A stretch of DNA of 45,799 nucleotides. Source: Tolypothrix campylonemoides VB511288. Its GTDB lineage: Bacteria > Cyanobacteriota > Cyanobacteriia > Cyanobacteriales > Nostocaceae. The position numbers and the translations under genes were made by a program. Below, piece after piece: positions 33,905-42,609 of this stretch. A model generated the notes under the pieces. The model made no database searches and was not told the origin of the DNA. It saw only the letters and a program-made list of their open reading frames with translations. The DNA is taken from contig JXCB02000019.1 of assembly GCA_000828075.3 (NCBI GenBank), forward strand, positions 1 to 45,799, given 5' to 3'. Position 1 is the first letter of the stretch. Each line of letters begins with the position of its first letter.

Positions 33905-34081
33905 ATGTCAGAAAACATGGATAGAAAAGTTACAGAAACCAAAGAACAGAAATATGCAGAACAAGGCTCAAAAGAACCTAATCGCGCTGCACAGGCAGCT
34001 ATTTCTCAAGTGGCAGCCTATGTTGCACAGGGAGGTCAAGGCAATTCCTCTGATTCGTCCAGTAGTGGAGGCAATAGCTAG
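33905..34081 (+). CDS. Short peptide (58 aa) with Ser/Gly-rich tail, possible precursor peptide
   Basis: ATG 33905 has GAGGTAAG just upstream and gives 58 residues; ATG 33887 is also open. A charged N-terminal half (ENMDRKVTETKEQKYAEQGS) is followed by a short helix (NRAAQAAISQVAAYVAQ) and a GGQGNSSDSSSSGGNS tail. The charged head plus small polar tail is reminiscent of leader and core in ribosomally made modified peptides, but no known leader motif was found. It is followed by the 104-aa gene and then the diiron enzyme gene on the same strand. Confidence 0.45.
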   Translation: MSENMDRKVTETKEQKYAEQGSKEPNRAAQAAISQVAAYVAQGGQGNSSDSSSSGGNS

Positions 34082-34237
34082 CCAGTTTATAAAAGCAGTT
34101 AGGGTAGACAGTACCTATCCTAACTACTGAGTTACAGAGTCCATTGAGACAGGACACGAGAAGATTTTGGAGCAGACACCGCCTCAAAATCCCAGAATCC
34201 ATGCAATTGTCAGCATTTACACAGGAGTTGTAAAGCA

Positions 34238-34552
34238 ATGGTCGCATCATCTATCTTTCAAGTAGCCCAAAGTGCTATTTCTAACCCTGATGTTCAAGAA
34301 ATGGTCAAGAAGTTATCTGAATATGGCTTGGGCATTTGTATGCCTCATATGCACGACTCTACAGGCAACTTCGCCCCTTTACCGCCGGGTATAGTTTCTT
34401 TTGAAAGTGATTTGCAAGTGTCTTTCCACAAAGCTTGCGAAGTTTCCGATTCCCCAGCAGTTGCTTGGCGTTGGGATGATGATAAGCAAACTGTCGTCCC
34501 ATGCAGTAAATGTGACGTTGGACGTTGGCATTGCATTCCAAACCAAGCATAG
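34238..34552 (+). CDS. Hypothetical 104-aa protein with Cys/His motifs
   Basis: ATG 34238 follows AGGAG at a 10-nt distance. The N-terminal helix (SIFQVAQSAISNPDVQEMVK) leads to GLGICMPHMHD, a Cys-His-His cluster; the C-terminus has PCSKCDVGRWHC, so four Cys and several His could bind a metal. No family was recognised. Upstream (34082-34237) there is a hairpin (GATTTTG / CAAAATC at about 34163-34190) but no gene. Its position between the short peptide and a haem-oxygenase-like enzyme suggests it is either a substrate or a small partner protein. Confidence 0.55.
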   Translation: MVASSIFQVAQSAISNPDVQEMVKKLSEYGLGICMPHMHDSTGNFAPLPPGIVSFESDLQVSFHKACEVSDSPAVAWRWDDDKQTVVPCSKCDVGRWHCIPNQA

Positions 34553-34808
34553 TTTAATAGAACTAAAGCTGGACTTAGAAACAAGGTGTTGCATATTTGC
34601 GTGAGAGTTTCATCCTTGGATGTGCAACGCCAAAAACAATTATGGTGCTTTAGAGCACTAAGCAAATAGTATCTGACCAGGGGTAAACATAGCTTCGTAG
34701 ACACTCCTGTACAAAGTAAGTCTTCAAATGCTTGTACTCAAATACTTTCAACTTTCAGTTTTAGTTGCCCATAAGAGTGTGAACTTTGTTTAAAATCTAC
34801 CTCTGGTC

Positions 34809-35048
34809 CATCCGTGACAAGTTAAGGTCATAGCACGTTTGTCAATAAGTAATGCTACTTAAAAATGTCCCGAAAACCGTGGGAGAAAACATAATTTTTG
34901 GGGGAGTGGTTGCGTAATATTTACACGCATTATTTACTCTTCCCTGAAAAACTCAGTACTAAGGTTGGTTTGATACTTCATCATTCACGAAATCTTCAAC
35001 ACAATTGCTAATTGACAAAAGCAATGTTATCTTAACCTGTCACGAATG
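34809..35048. mobile_element. 240-bp MITE with 18-bp terminal repeats and 9-bp target duplication
   Basis: Ends CATCCGTGACAAGTTAAG (34809-34826) and, inverted, CATTCGTGACAGGTTAAG (35031-35048) match at 16 of 18 positions, with weaker similarity to about 46 bp. The 9-bp sequence CCTCTGGTC flanks both sides directly (34800-34808 and 35049-35057), a clean target duplication. No coding capacity. A 9-bp duplication and CAT...TTAAG ends suggest mobilisation by an IS4-type transposase (inference). It sits between the 104-aa gene and the diiron-enzyme gene. The rest of 34553-35240 has no gene. Confidence 0.9.
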
Positions 35049-35240
35049 CCTCTGGTCTTCTAATTTACTTGGTTAGCGGCTTCCTACATTTACCCCAATA
35101 GCAATCAGATTCCGTGATTGTCGAAAAATATGAATTAAAGGATTTTGTTTTTGAGAAATTTGATTTTTTAAAAATTGAGTAACAAATGTTTGAAAAAATC
35201 AAATTTTATAAATTTTATATAAGGACGGTACTGTAGAGAT

Positions 35241-35939
35241 ATGTTGAAAAAGAAGAGTATTGAATTACTGAAAGCATCGGATGTATTTGTTCACTTGTGT
35301 CAGATTACAGATGAGCTAGTATTTCGTATACTTGAACATCCATTACTTAATTTAATTGGAGAGTTGGATGGTGCAAGATTTGTAGTTGGTCAGTATCTAC
35401 ATTTTGCGTCTGAAATTCCAAGGATTACTGGTTTACGTTATGGGTTATGTAAAGACGAGAAAATACGTCATAGTTTGCTCGCGGTCATGGTGGAAGAAGA
35501 TGGTTACTATCCAAACGCGGAGATACCTCGCCAAAGCCATTATTCACTTGCAAAGGTTACTGCACAGTCATTAGGTGTGGAAACTGAACCAGAAATCCAT
35601 GCTGGAACTGCAACTATGCTTTCAGCACTTGAGATGCACTATAGGTCGAGTCTTATCTCCGGTTTAGCTTCTAGCTATGCTCGTGAGGGCATTTACCCAA
35701 AGTTAATGCCAAAAATTGCAGAACAACTTTCACTGGCTTGCCCATCTGTAAATACAATCTTTTTTGATGTTCATGCAGTAGGTGATATCGAACACTCACA
35801 AGCTGCACTTGAATGTATTTGTCAACTTTGTTCGGCTGATGACCTCCCGAAAATTGAAAGCTCAGTTTACTTGGGCTTAGGAGCTTTACTGTCTTGGTAT
35901 GACTCACTCTACATGGAATTAAAATGTCAAGAAAAATAG
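35241..35939 (+). CDS. Haem-oxygenase-like diiron enzyme (iron-containing redox family)
   Basis: 232 residues, all-helical. The ligands of a haem-oxygenase-like dimetal oxidase can be placed: E85/E86, H100 (RQSHYSLAK), E131 (LSALEMHYR), then H178, D182 and H185 in FDVHAVGDIEHSQAAL. This last HxxxD-x-x-H pattern is typical of the Haem_oxygenas_2/PF14518 fold. Members hydroxylate, desaturate or cleave amino acids, fatty acids and peptides using O2; the substrate is unknown. The gene is coupled to the next (16-bp overlap) and follows two small-protein genes. A ribosome site AAGGAC lies about 15 bp upstream. Confidence 0.8.
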   Translation: MLKKKSIELLKASDVFVHLCQITDELVFRILEHPLLNLIGELDGARFVVGQYLHFASEIPRITGLRYGLCKDEKIRHSLLAVMVEEDGYYPNAEIPRQSHYSLAKVTAQSLGVETEPEIHAGTATMLSALEMHYRSSLISGLASSYAREGIYPKLMPKIAEQLSLACPSVNTIFFDVHAVGDIEHSQAALECICQLCSADDLPKIESSVYLGLGALLSWYDSLYMELKCQEK

Positions 35940-37129
35940 ATGAATATAGGAAAGTAGGGGTAGGTGCTTGGGCTGCAAAGGCTTTATATGACGAAACAGT
36001 AACTGCACTACTCCTAAATAACTTTACTGATTTACGGCAGTTTATTGATGTCTTCCCGGAAATCTGCAAAGACTATGGCGGGACTGCCGCTGCTTTGAAG
36101 CTAGAAAAAGCTGCAAAATTACTAGAGTATCACCAGCAACACGGTATGGCTTACAAATATCTACAGCTTGCCGAAAACATCTGCAAAAAGCCACTTGCTC
36201 CTTCATGTTTAGACTTAAGACTGATTCAGAATACTTATACTCCTGACGATTTGATTGTTTACAGAGTCGAAAGTATTTGTGAATTTCTTGGTTGTCACAA
36301 CCAAGAACTTGAAGCAGTATTAGAACGAGAAATAAACTCCGATTGCCCACCTAAAGACTGGCATTTACAAGTGTCTTCTATTTACAGTAGAAGTTACGTT
36401 GAATGGTTTACTCCTTTTGCAATCAATCATTTGTATAAATATCTTCCCCAACGAGCAGATATCTATCCTGCTGCTTGTTTGCAAGTTGTGGACTGGAGTA
36501 CCGAAGTGTGGCGGTGTTGGCGGCGGCTGAAGAATCGCCCAACGCTTATTGACCCTGGAATATTTCGACCAGCCCAGTTTTTTGTTTGGCACATTATCCA
36601 CGATTCAGTTCATATTTGGCAAATGCAGGCGTATGGAGAGGAGTGGTCTAACACACTTTCACCAGAAGATTTTTTGCTGCTAGAAGCTCAGGCAATGTGT
36701 GTCGAGAGAAAAGCTTTAGAATTGATGCTCAAGGATGAACTACAAATTCCTAGTTGGTATCCATCAAATTATAAAGCAGTAACTCTACGACTGCTTATAG
36801 GACTTTTGGAAAGGGAGATTCGATTGCATTTAGATTTATCTATACATTGGCACGGTCAAAGCATTGATGAATGGCTCATATTCATGTCTAAATTGACGGG
36901 CATATCGAGCAATTATTTTTTAGGGTTTACAGGTGAATTGTTAGGTATGCCTGGGTTTGCTGCTGCTTATACAGTTGTAACTGACGCTTTTATATCTTTT
37001 GAGGATGACTACCGCAAACAAATATTAGTGGAGCGTAAACTGCCTTTAATTTTTACAACAAATTTATTTCCATATTTATCTAATTCTGAAATATCAAAAA
37101 CAGTAATTTTCCATCCTTGTCTATTTTGA
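35924..37129 (+). CDS. Helical protein with HxxxH motif, metallopeptidase-like
   Basis: 401 residues. The ATG overlaps the diiron gene by 16 bp. The central motif WHIIHDSVHIWQM (H223, H226, H230) is followed by LLEAQAMCVERKALELM with E254 and E261, a spacing that could form an HxxxH...E zinc site, though the usual HExxH glutamate is replaced by Asp (HDSVH). The C-terminal part GFTGELLGMPGFAAAYTV recalls the GxPxxAxxY segment of DUF885/M32-like proteins. No signal peptide. It could process or modify a partner of the diiron enzyme. Family assignment is uncertain. Confidence 0.6.
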   Translation: MSRKIDEYRKVGVGAWAAKALYDETVTALLLNNFTDLRQFIDVFPEICKDYGGTAAALKLEKAAKLLEYHQQHGMAYKYLQLAENICKKPLAPSCLDLRLIQNTYTPDDLIVYRVESICEFLGCHNQELEAVLEREINSDCPPKDWHLQVSSIYSRSYVEWFTPFAINHLYKYLPQRADIYPAACLQVVDWSTEVWRCWRRLKNRPTLIDPGIFRPAQFFVWHIIHDSVHIWQMQAYGEEWSNTLSPEDFLLLEAQAMCVERKALELMLKDELQIPSWYPSNYKAVTLRLLIGLLEREIRLHLDLSIHWHGQSIDEWLIFMSKLTGISSNYFLGFTGELLGMPGFAAAYTVVTDAFISFEDDYRKQILVERKLPLIFTTNLFPYLSNSEISKTVIFHPCLF

Positions 37130-37260
37130 CTGTAAAGTTCTCTCTTATTCGCTAGCAGTCTTTCTATTTCTGCTTGTTTCCTCGCTCTTTCTTTTGCAAG
37201 CTGAGGATATTTTTTACATCCACGACTGCGGTCAACTTTTATTGAAATTGCATTACTTCA
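37130..37260 (-). other. Gap with a possible coding relic
   Basis: On the minus strand a frame reads KKYPQLAKERARKQAEIERL and continues open into the antisense of the preceding gene. It has no start or family; it may be a decayed helical protein or chance. Confidence 0.2.
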
Positions 37261-38271
37261 TTATCTGCGTTTATCCCGCCCGCTGTAAGGTACATCCAGC
37301 AAATCCACCGCCCGTTTCTGAGCAGCTTCCCCACGCCTATCATACTTACTCGTAGTGCTTGGCGACGCATGACCTGCAAGTTTTTGCACCGTCACAATAT
37401 CCGCCCCCGCATCTAATAAATTACCAATAAAAGTTCTCCGAAAGTCGTGCGGTGTAAACGCATCGACACCTGCCCGTTCAGAGCGCCGCTGTAATGCTCG
37501 CAATACCCCCTGCTCACTCATCCGTCGATGTATAATTTTCTGCGCCTTATCCAATGGATAGAATAGTGGTCCCGGTGCTTTCCCCCTGATAAGCAACCAA
37601 TCTTGCACAGCCCGTACTCCCGCTTCAGGTAAGTATACAATTCGTTCCTTCCGCCCTTTGGCTTCGCGGATAGTGAGCGACCGACTGCGCGGCTTAAAAT
37701 CATTCAAATCAAGGTGCGTGACCTCACTGCGACGCAACCCGACCGTCAAAACCGCCATCATGGCAGCATCCCTCGCCCCCAAAGTCGAGTTATCCTCTCT
37801 ACAATCATCCCACAGTGCAGAAATTTCTGATGCATCGAGCGCCCGCCCTTTCAGCAAGCTTTTACCCCGCACAGATTCAATATCAGTTGCCCGTCCATAC
37901 TCCTCCGTAGACATCAACCCCAACCGCCATGCCTCTTTTAGCGTTCGCCGCAACGCGCACAACATTTTGTTCGCCATCGCGGGGCTGTATTTTTCCATCA
38001 GCACAGCACGTACCGCAGCAGTATGCTGATAGCGTAAAAGAGACCAATCGAGAGTTGAAGCATCGCAAGTATCCGACGTTAACAACCGGGCGATCGCATT
38101 GAGTGCTTCGCGCATCGTCCGCCGGGAACCAGATCCCAACGACCGCAGGTAAACCTCAGCTGGGTGTAGCGTCAGCGGTACTGGTTGAGTTAACGCCAGC
38201 GACTCAGGAGAGAAATTAAAATTTGCGTAAACGCTTTGCGGCTTGTCGTCAGACATCGCATTGGAGATCAC
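37261..38271 (-). CDS. Tyrosine recombinase / phage-type integrase
   Basis: 336 residues with an N-terminal core-binding domain and a C-terminal catalytic domain. Active-site residues are visible: Arg in GLRRSEVTHL, Lys in AKGRKERIVYL, HxxR as HDFRR, His in LAGHAS and the nucleophile Tyr in TSKYDRRG. Such enzymes integrate elements or resolve plasmid multimers. No excisionase gene or obvious att repeat was seen next to it, so resolution of plasmid dimers is a fair alternative. The start may be ATG 38271 or ATG 38256 (MSDDKPQ). Confidence 0.9.
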   Translation of the reverse strand: MISNAMSDDKPQSVYANFNFSPESLALTQPVPLTLHPAEVYLRSLGSGSRRTMREALNAIARLLTSDTCDASTLDWSLLRYQHTAAVRAVLMEKYSPAMANKMLCALRRTLKEAWRLGLMSTEEYGRATDIESVRGKSLLKGRALDASEISALWDDCREDNSTLGARDAAMMAVLTVGLRRSEVTHLDLNDFKPRSRSLTIREAKGRKERIVYLPEAGVRAVQDWLLIRGKAPGPLFYPLDKAQKIIHRRMSEQGVLRALQRRSERAGVDAFTPHDFRRTFIGNLLDAGADIVTVQKLAGHASPSTTSKYDRRGEAAQKRAVDLLDVPYSGRDKRR

Positions 38272-38480
38272 GAGCGAATTGGGCGGAGTTACTTAAGTTT
38301 AAGAATAAAACAATTAAATAATTTATAAAAAGACTTTTGTCGCAATACGCACGTTTGTCATCCACTAGTTCATAGCGGTTATCAATGGTATATTAGTACA
38401 AAATTACTATAAAATGGTTTGCAGAAATTGCTCTTGAGCAACAGTCATTAACAATTCGCACTCCTGAGGTGAGGAATGCC

Positions 38481-39179
38481 ATGACAAATTCTAATTCCCT
38501 GCTTTCTAGTTATCAAGCATTGGTGCAAAATCATGCCAACCGATTCGACCCAGAGATTGCAGCCCTACAACAACTAGTACAGGCACGAATGCAAGAACTC
38601 CGTCGGCAGGAACAGTCACTGGTGGAAGCACAGGCAATAGAACTGAAACGCATCACCGATGCCCTCGCTACCGATGCTCGTTGTTTGCTGCCAACACCGG
38701 AATTGAGCGCGTTTGTGCAGGAGTTGAAACAGATTAAGAGCGATTACTGGTACACTCGGAAATCTAAGTCTACCGTCGCAGACGATCCAACTACCTGGTT
38801 ATTGGCAACCCTCGAACTACCGATAAGTTTAAGCAACTACCAAACACAGGAAGACCCCAACGGCTATGATGATGAGCGCACCCATACTCTGTATAGCTAT
38901 TCTCTGTCCTTGAGGTTAGGCTCGGTTGAGCGTTTTGTTGAGGTGCCTTACAAACGCATCTACAGCTTGAATGAGTGCAGAGAGTCTTCTTTGAAAGAAC
39001 AAATCGACTACTACATTTTAGGCTCGGTGGAAGACTTGCTCATAGAAATAGAACACCCAGAAGCCCAAAGAAATCAGTTAGCGGCTGAAATAAGCGTGTT
39101 GGTGGGGTATGCCACAAAAATCTTTGCCCTCACGCCCAGAACTGCAATCTTTGAATATATATCAACACGGGAGGACTGA
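38481..39179 (+). CDS. Hypothetical protein, partner of the TIM-barrel isomerase
   Basis: 232 residues from ATG 38481 (GAGG six bases upstream; a GTG at 38469 is open but poorer). The N-terminal ~70 residues are a coiled coil (FDPEIAALQQLVQARMQELR). The remainder is mixed strand/helix with RFVEVPYKRIYSLNECRESS. No family recognised. Its TGA overlaps the next ATG (TGATG), so the pair is co-translated. Confidence 0.6.
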   Translation: MTNSNSLLSSYQALVQNHANRFDPEIAALQQLVQARMQELRRQEQSLVEAQAIELKRITDALATDARCLLPTPELSAFVQELKQIKSDYWYTRKSKSTVADDPTTWLLATLELPISLSNYQTQEDPNGYDDERTHTLYSYSLSLRLGSVERFVEVPYKRIYSLNECRESSLKEQIDYYILGSVEDLLIEIEHPEAQRNQLAAEISVLVGYATKIFALTPRTAIFEYISTRED

Positions 39180-39982
39180 TGGAGTTATATCTCAGTTTGT
39201 CTGCTTACGGCTCTGTATCAACCCGTGAAGCATTGACCGTGTTTTGGGAGGCAGGAATTCGGCATGTTGAACTGGCAATCGGTCCGAAACCTGATACCGA
39301 TGCAGTGCAGGCAATCCGGGATTTTGGGCAACAAGGAATGGTCTATCGAGCGCACCACGCCTTCGTCTGGGGCGATCGCCATTATCCCTTCAATTTAGCG
39401 CAACCGCAAGATTGGAACTATTTCCAGCGACTGACAGACTGGTTAGCAAGTAATGGTATTACAGCTTACTCAGTGCATGGGGGACATTTTCCAACCGGAA
39501 CGGATCGCGCCAAAGCTTATGCAACATTTCTCGAAAACGTTCATTGCCTCCACCAGCTTGCAAGCACGCGAGGTATTGTTCTTGGTGTTGAAACAATGTA
39601 TCCCACACTCCCCACAAGCGGTAAAGAGAACCTTTTGGACAATGCCTCAGAAGTTGCCCAGTTTTGCCAAGATGCCCCCCAAATCAAGATAGTCGTTGAT
39701 TTGGCACACCTCAACATCTGGCATTACCACAGCAAAGAAGCAAAACTGCAATGGTTGAAACTCCCACCAGAGCGACTTTTAGAAATTCACATCTCCGACA
39801 ATGACGGGCGACATGACATCCACTCCCGCATTACACAAAAAACCTGGTGGGTATCGCAGATTACTCAATTCCCAACGCTCGTTCCCTTCGTACTAGAGAG
39901 CCGATTGAATCGGTTGCCTGTCTCGGTTGTGCAGCAAGAGTACGGTCGCATTGCTGCCCTAATTAGAGCCGCACACTCTTAG
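39179..39982 (+). CDS. Xylose-isomerase-like TIM-barrel protein (sugar phosphate isomerase/epimerase)
   Basis: 267 residues, typical for AP_endonuc_2/xylose isomerase-like TIM barrels. Likely metal ligands lie on successive strands: VHGGHF, LGVETMYP (Glu), VVDLAHLNIWH (Asp, His), EIHISDNDGRHDIH (His, Asp) and FVLES (Glu). Members isomerise or epimerise sugars or sugar phosphates, or cleave DNA at abasic sites (endonuclease IV-like); this one lacks signs of the DNA-binding type. Translationally coupled to the 232-aa partner. It is an unusual gene for a plasmid. Confidence 0.8.
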   Translation: MELYLSLSAYGSVSTREALTVFWEAGIRHVELAIGPKPDTDAVQAIRDFGQQGMVYRAHHAFVWGDRHYPFNLAQPQDWNYFQRLTDWLASNGITAYSVHGGHFPTGTDRAKAYATFLENVHCLHQLASTRGIVLGVETMYPTLPTSGKENLLDNASEVAQFCQDAPQIKIVVDLAHLNIWHYHSKEAKLQWLKLPPERLLEIHISDNDGRHDIHSRITQKTWWVSQITQFPTLVPFVLESRLNRLPVSVVQQEYGRIAALIRAAHS

Positions 39983-40185
39983 CGGACGATGGAATGTTTG
40001 AATCAAACCCCCGTGGGAACGATTTTAAGATATGTAAGATATACTGACACTTTTTGGTAGTAGTCGGGATGAACTAATATCAGTTATTCACAAACTTTCA
40101 ACGAAGAAAGGGTTCTCCCAGTTGGGTCAGACGTTCTTTGGGCGTTTCATGGCTCGATTTCTTAACTTTTACCTTAGCCGCGTTG

Positions 40186-40342
40186 ACGTATTGCTATTAT
40201 TGCAGCGGGTCAAGGAGAAGATGACCTTGAAACTGACTATGTTTCTGACGTATTTATCGGTTCGCGAAAGGATGGATATGAAAAAAATATGGCTGTCAAT
40301 GCTGCCAGAAGTGCCAGTTTTGCGACGACTGGTAAAGTGTAG
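40186..40342 (+). pseudogene. Possible coding relic in the 39983-40415 gap
   Basis: After a TGA at 40183 the frame reads RIAIIAAGQGEDDLETDYVS, then SRKDGYEKNMAVNAARSASF to a TAG at 40340. It has coding character but no start codon or known family. Other frames here are open too. The remainder of 39983-40415 has nothing recognised. Confidence 0.25.
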
Positions 40343-40415
40343 TGAATTGATGGGGATGGTTTCCAATAACGTTATTGGCATTCTCGAATGAAGTGATTTC
40401 ATAGGGATGGAACAG

Positions 40416-40955
40416 TTATATAGTGAGCGATCGCTTCCAGTTTTCCAAAATCGCTGGGGCAATCCATTTCCCCCTATCCTTGACTAAGGTATCAGCCATA
40501 ACAATCACCTCTTCAACGCTTCTGTGTCCGGTCTGTACCATCTGGCTAAGTAATCGCAGCATCCGAATGTAGCTGATACCGTACTCTTCGCAAACCGTAA
40601 TCATCCGGCTGTCATCACTGACACACAGTAAGAAGCGGTGACGGGCTAAAGCCAAGGTCGAGCGGTCTGCTTCACTGAGCAACGGTGCTTTAAGCTGAAA
40701 CTCCATGAAACTCAAAAACATCTCTTCAGTATCAAGAGCAAGGGGTTCCAGGTATCGGGTAGCAGCTGCGCGAGTAGCCTCTTCTAGCCGATCCGAGTCC
40801 AAAACTTCTTGAGCAATAAACAGAGGGCTATACTGCTGTTGTAGCCACTCCCACTCATCTAGCCAGCAAAAGTCAATTAAAGCTGTGGCGTCCAGAATGA
40901 GTCCTATCGCACTTGCGTGCCACGCTCCGCTATCAGAAGATGGCATCGATGGCAT
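40416..40955 (-). CDS. PIN-domain-like protein, partner of the ImmA/IrrE regulator
   Basis: About 179 residues from ATG 40955 (ATG 40946 is equally possible; the frame is open to 40994). GLILDATALIDFCWLDEWEW has the first PIN Asp in a D-A-T-A-L-I-D context. LSEADRSTLALARHRF and LCVSDDSRMITVCEEYGI hold the further acidic residues (E/D and DD), completing a PIN-like set. Probably an RNase or toxin-like effector. It overlaps the end of the XRE-ImmA gene, so the two act as a pair in which the regulator controls the PIN protein. Confidence 0.65.
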   Translation of the reverse strand: MPSMPSSDSGAWHASAIGLILDATALIDFCWLDEWEWLQQQYSPLFIAQEVLDSDRLEEATRAAATRYLEPLALDTEEMFLSFMEFQLKAPLLSEADRSTLALARHRFLLCVSDDSRMITVCEEYGISYIRMLRLLSQMVQTGHRSVEEVIVMADTLVKDRGKWIAPAILENWKRSLTI

Positions 40956-42042
40956 AACCCCTAGCTTCTCTACGAGCAAGCCGCAAGTCTTCAACGGTCA
41001 AATTAAGTAACTCTGCGGCTTTTAATTCAGAAACTTTGCCTAAGGAAAGACCTTGCCAGACTAATTTGGTAAATCGTTGGTTTACTGGGAAATCCGACTC
41101 TGGTAAAACTGGTTCAAGCTCAATCTCTTTGGGTAGGGATTGTCCAGTCCGTCGCTTGTATTCACTATGGATTTTCTGGATAGCATCGCCATACTTTAGC
41201 TTTCCCATCTGATCCAGTCGCATTAGCATCATTGTGTAGCTGACCTGGAAGTGAGCCTTTAACTGAATCAGGTCGGTGAATACATTTAATGCCCGGTCTA
41301 GAGCTTTTTGAGACACTAGTAAATGACTGGCAAAGTGGTTAGCGACTGCTGAGCGTGCCTTTTCTTCCTCTTTGGTTCCTTCTTCTATTAAAGTGTCTTG
41401 GTACTCGCCTCGATGAAAGATTAAGTGTCCAATTTCATGAGCCAGGGTAAACAATTGCCGTTCAATGCTGATATTGTGGCTGTTGACTAAAACGAAGGCT
41501 CCTTGCTCAAGGCTACAAGCGCTTAGTCCAAAAAACCCTGGAATTGGGATACTGTAGCGCAGAACTTTTAAACCAATCTCTTCCACAGCTTCAAACAGAT
41601 TCGGAATGGGACCATCTCCCAATCCCAATCGGTGGCGAAACTGATTAGCGATTTCCGCAATCCGCTTTTCGTTGCCTTCTAATTGGTGACAAGGGGTGCT
41701 TTCTGGAGCATAGGTGGGTATGCCGACTGCCTGCTCTAGAGCAGTATAGTCTTCTAGCAACCGGAGCACTTGGGCAGCAAACTGGGGCTTTTTGTCAAAG
41801 GATGTATGAGCGCGAAACCGGAAGGAAGGCAGCGCCGCATACGATTGCCGTAGCAGGTCATCGAGCTTAACGCCCAAAGCACGGGCGAGAGCAGACAGGG
41901 TTTTGCTATCAGGTAAGGTTTTGGCGTTCTCGTAGTTATTGATGCTCTGGCGAGTCACCTCCGCCAGTGCTGCTAGTTCCTCTTGAGAGAGATTTAGACC
42001 TTTGCGGTAGCGGATTATATTGCCAGCGATGATCTCTTTCAT
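40933..42042 (-). CDS. XRE-family HTH regulator fused to ImmA/IrrE-type metallopeptidase
   Basis: 369 residues from ATG 42042 (MKEIIAGNIIRYRKGLNLSQ); the frame is open to 42084. The XRE helix-turn-helix is at about 5-65 (LSQEELAALAEVTRQSINNY). The peptidase domain has LAHEIGHLIFH (HEIGH zinc site) and EEKARSAVANHFASHLLV, which supplies the third ligand. ImmA/IrrE proteins cleave repressors after a stress signal; fused forms act as regulators of mobile elements and toxin-antitoxin-like pairs. The downstream PIN gene overlaps its end and is the likely target or partner. HIP1-free but typical cyanobacterial codon use. Confidence 0.9.
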   Translation of the reverse strand: MKEIIAGNIIRYRKGLNLSQEELAALAEVTRQSINNYENAKTLPDSKTLSALARALGVKLDDLLRQSYAALPSFRFRAHTSFDKKPQFAAQVLRLLEDYTALEQAVGIPTYAPESTPCHQLEGNEKRIAEIANQFRHRLGLGDGPIPNLFEAVEEIGLKVLRYSIPIPGFFGLSACSLEQGAFVLVNSHNISIERQLFTLAHEIGHLIFHRGEYQDTLIEEGTKEEEKARSAVANHFASHLLVSQKALDRALNVFTDLIQLKAHFQVSYTMMLMRLDQMGKLKYGDAIQKIHSEYKRRTGQSLPKEIELEPVLPESDFPVNQRFTKLVWQGLSLGKVSELKAAELLNLTVEDLRLARREARGYAIDAIF

Positions 42043-42355
42043 AGTTGAGTTGCCCTTGTTCGCTGGAGGACTGAAACTTGTCAAAATGGCTTGTTCTATA
42101 TTTCCTAATTATAATCAAAAATGTAAAAGCTATTTGACATAACGGGGCGGATCATCTGGCTCTTTGGGGTCTTTTTATTTTTGTCGGACTTCTGCACAGG
42201 CATATTGATATCAATATTGATATCTAATTCGCTATCGATATTATTTTAGCTAAATCCGAAAAAAGCCTTACACCGTAGGCGAAGCCTCGGTGCTGAGATG
42301 AATTTCTCTGCAGCGGCGAATGAATGCATCTTTGATGGAAAACAGCCATAGGTTG

Positions 42356-42609
42356 TCAAGGGGATGGGATACATGGAGCGCCTTCCGCCTCTGTTTTGGG
42401 CGTACCATACAAGTAACGGTCATGTTCGCTCGACCAATCTGGCGGTGCTTAAGAACGTTCCTGCCATCGCAAGGGCGCACATCCCAGGCATCACCTGCTA
42501 TAGATGGTTCCTTCAATTCTTGAATCACAACTACATAGCGCGTGTTTGGCGTCAAATCCAATGGCGCATCTGGACGTAAAACATTCCCATCAAATACAAC
42601 TGTTACCAT
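42356..42609 (-). pseudogene. Frameshifted antitoxin relic (cyanobacterial VapB-like family)
   Basis: From ATG 42609 the frame encodes MVTVVFDGNVLRPDAPLDLT and later YVVVIQELKEPS, then GDAWDV, the usual N-terminal half of small antitoxins paired with PIN toxins. After that homology jumps to a second frame (LAMAGTF) and then a third (PPDWSSEHDRYLYGTPK), where the conserved C-terminus is found. Two frameshifts within about 60 bp. No PIN toxin gene was recognised downstream, so the pair is lost. Confidence 0.7.

Noticed and set aside
37261-38271. Integration site (att) for the tyrosine recombinase
   Set aside because: No tRNA gene or flanking direct repeat was found within the window, so no att site can be placed.
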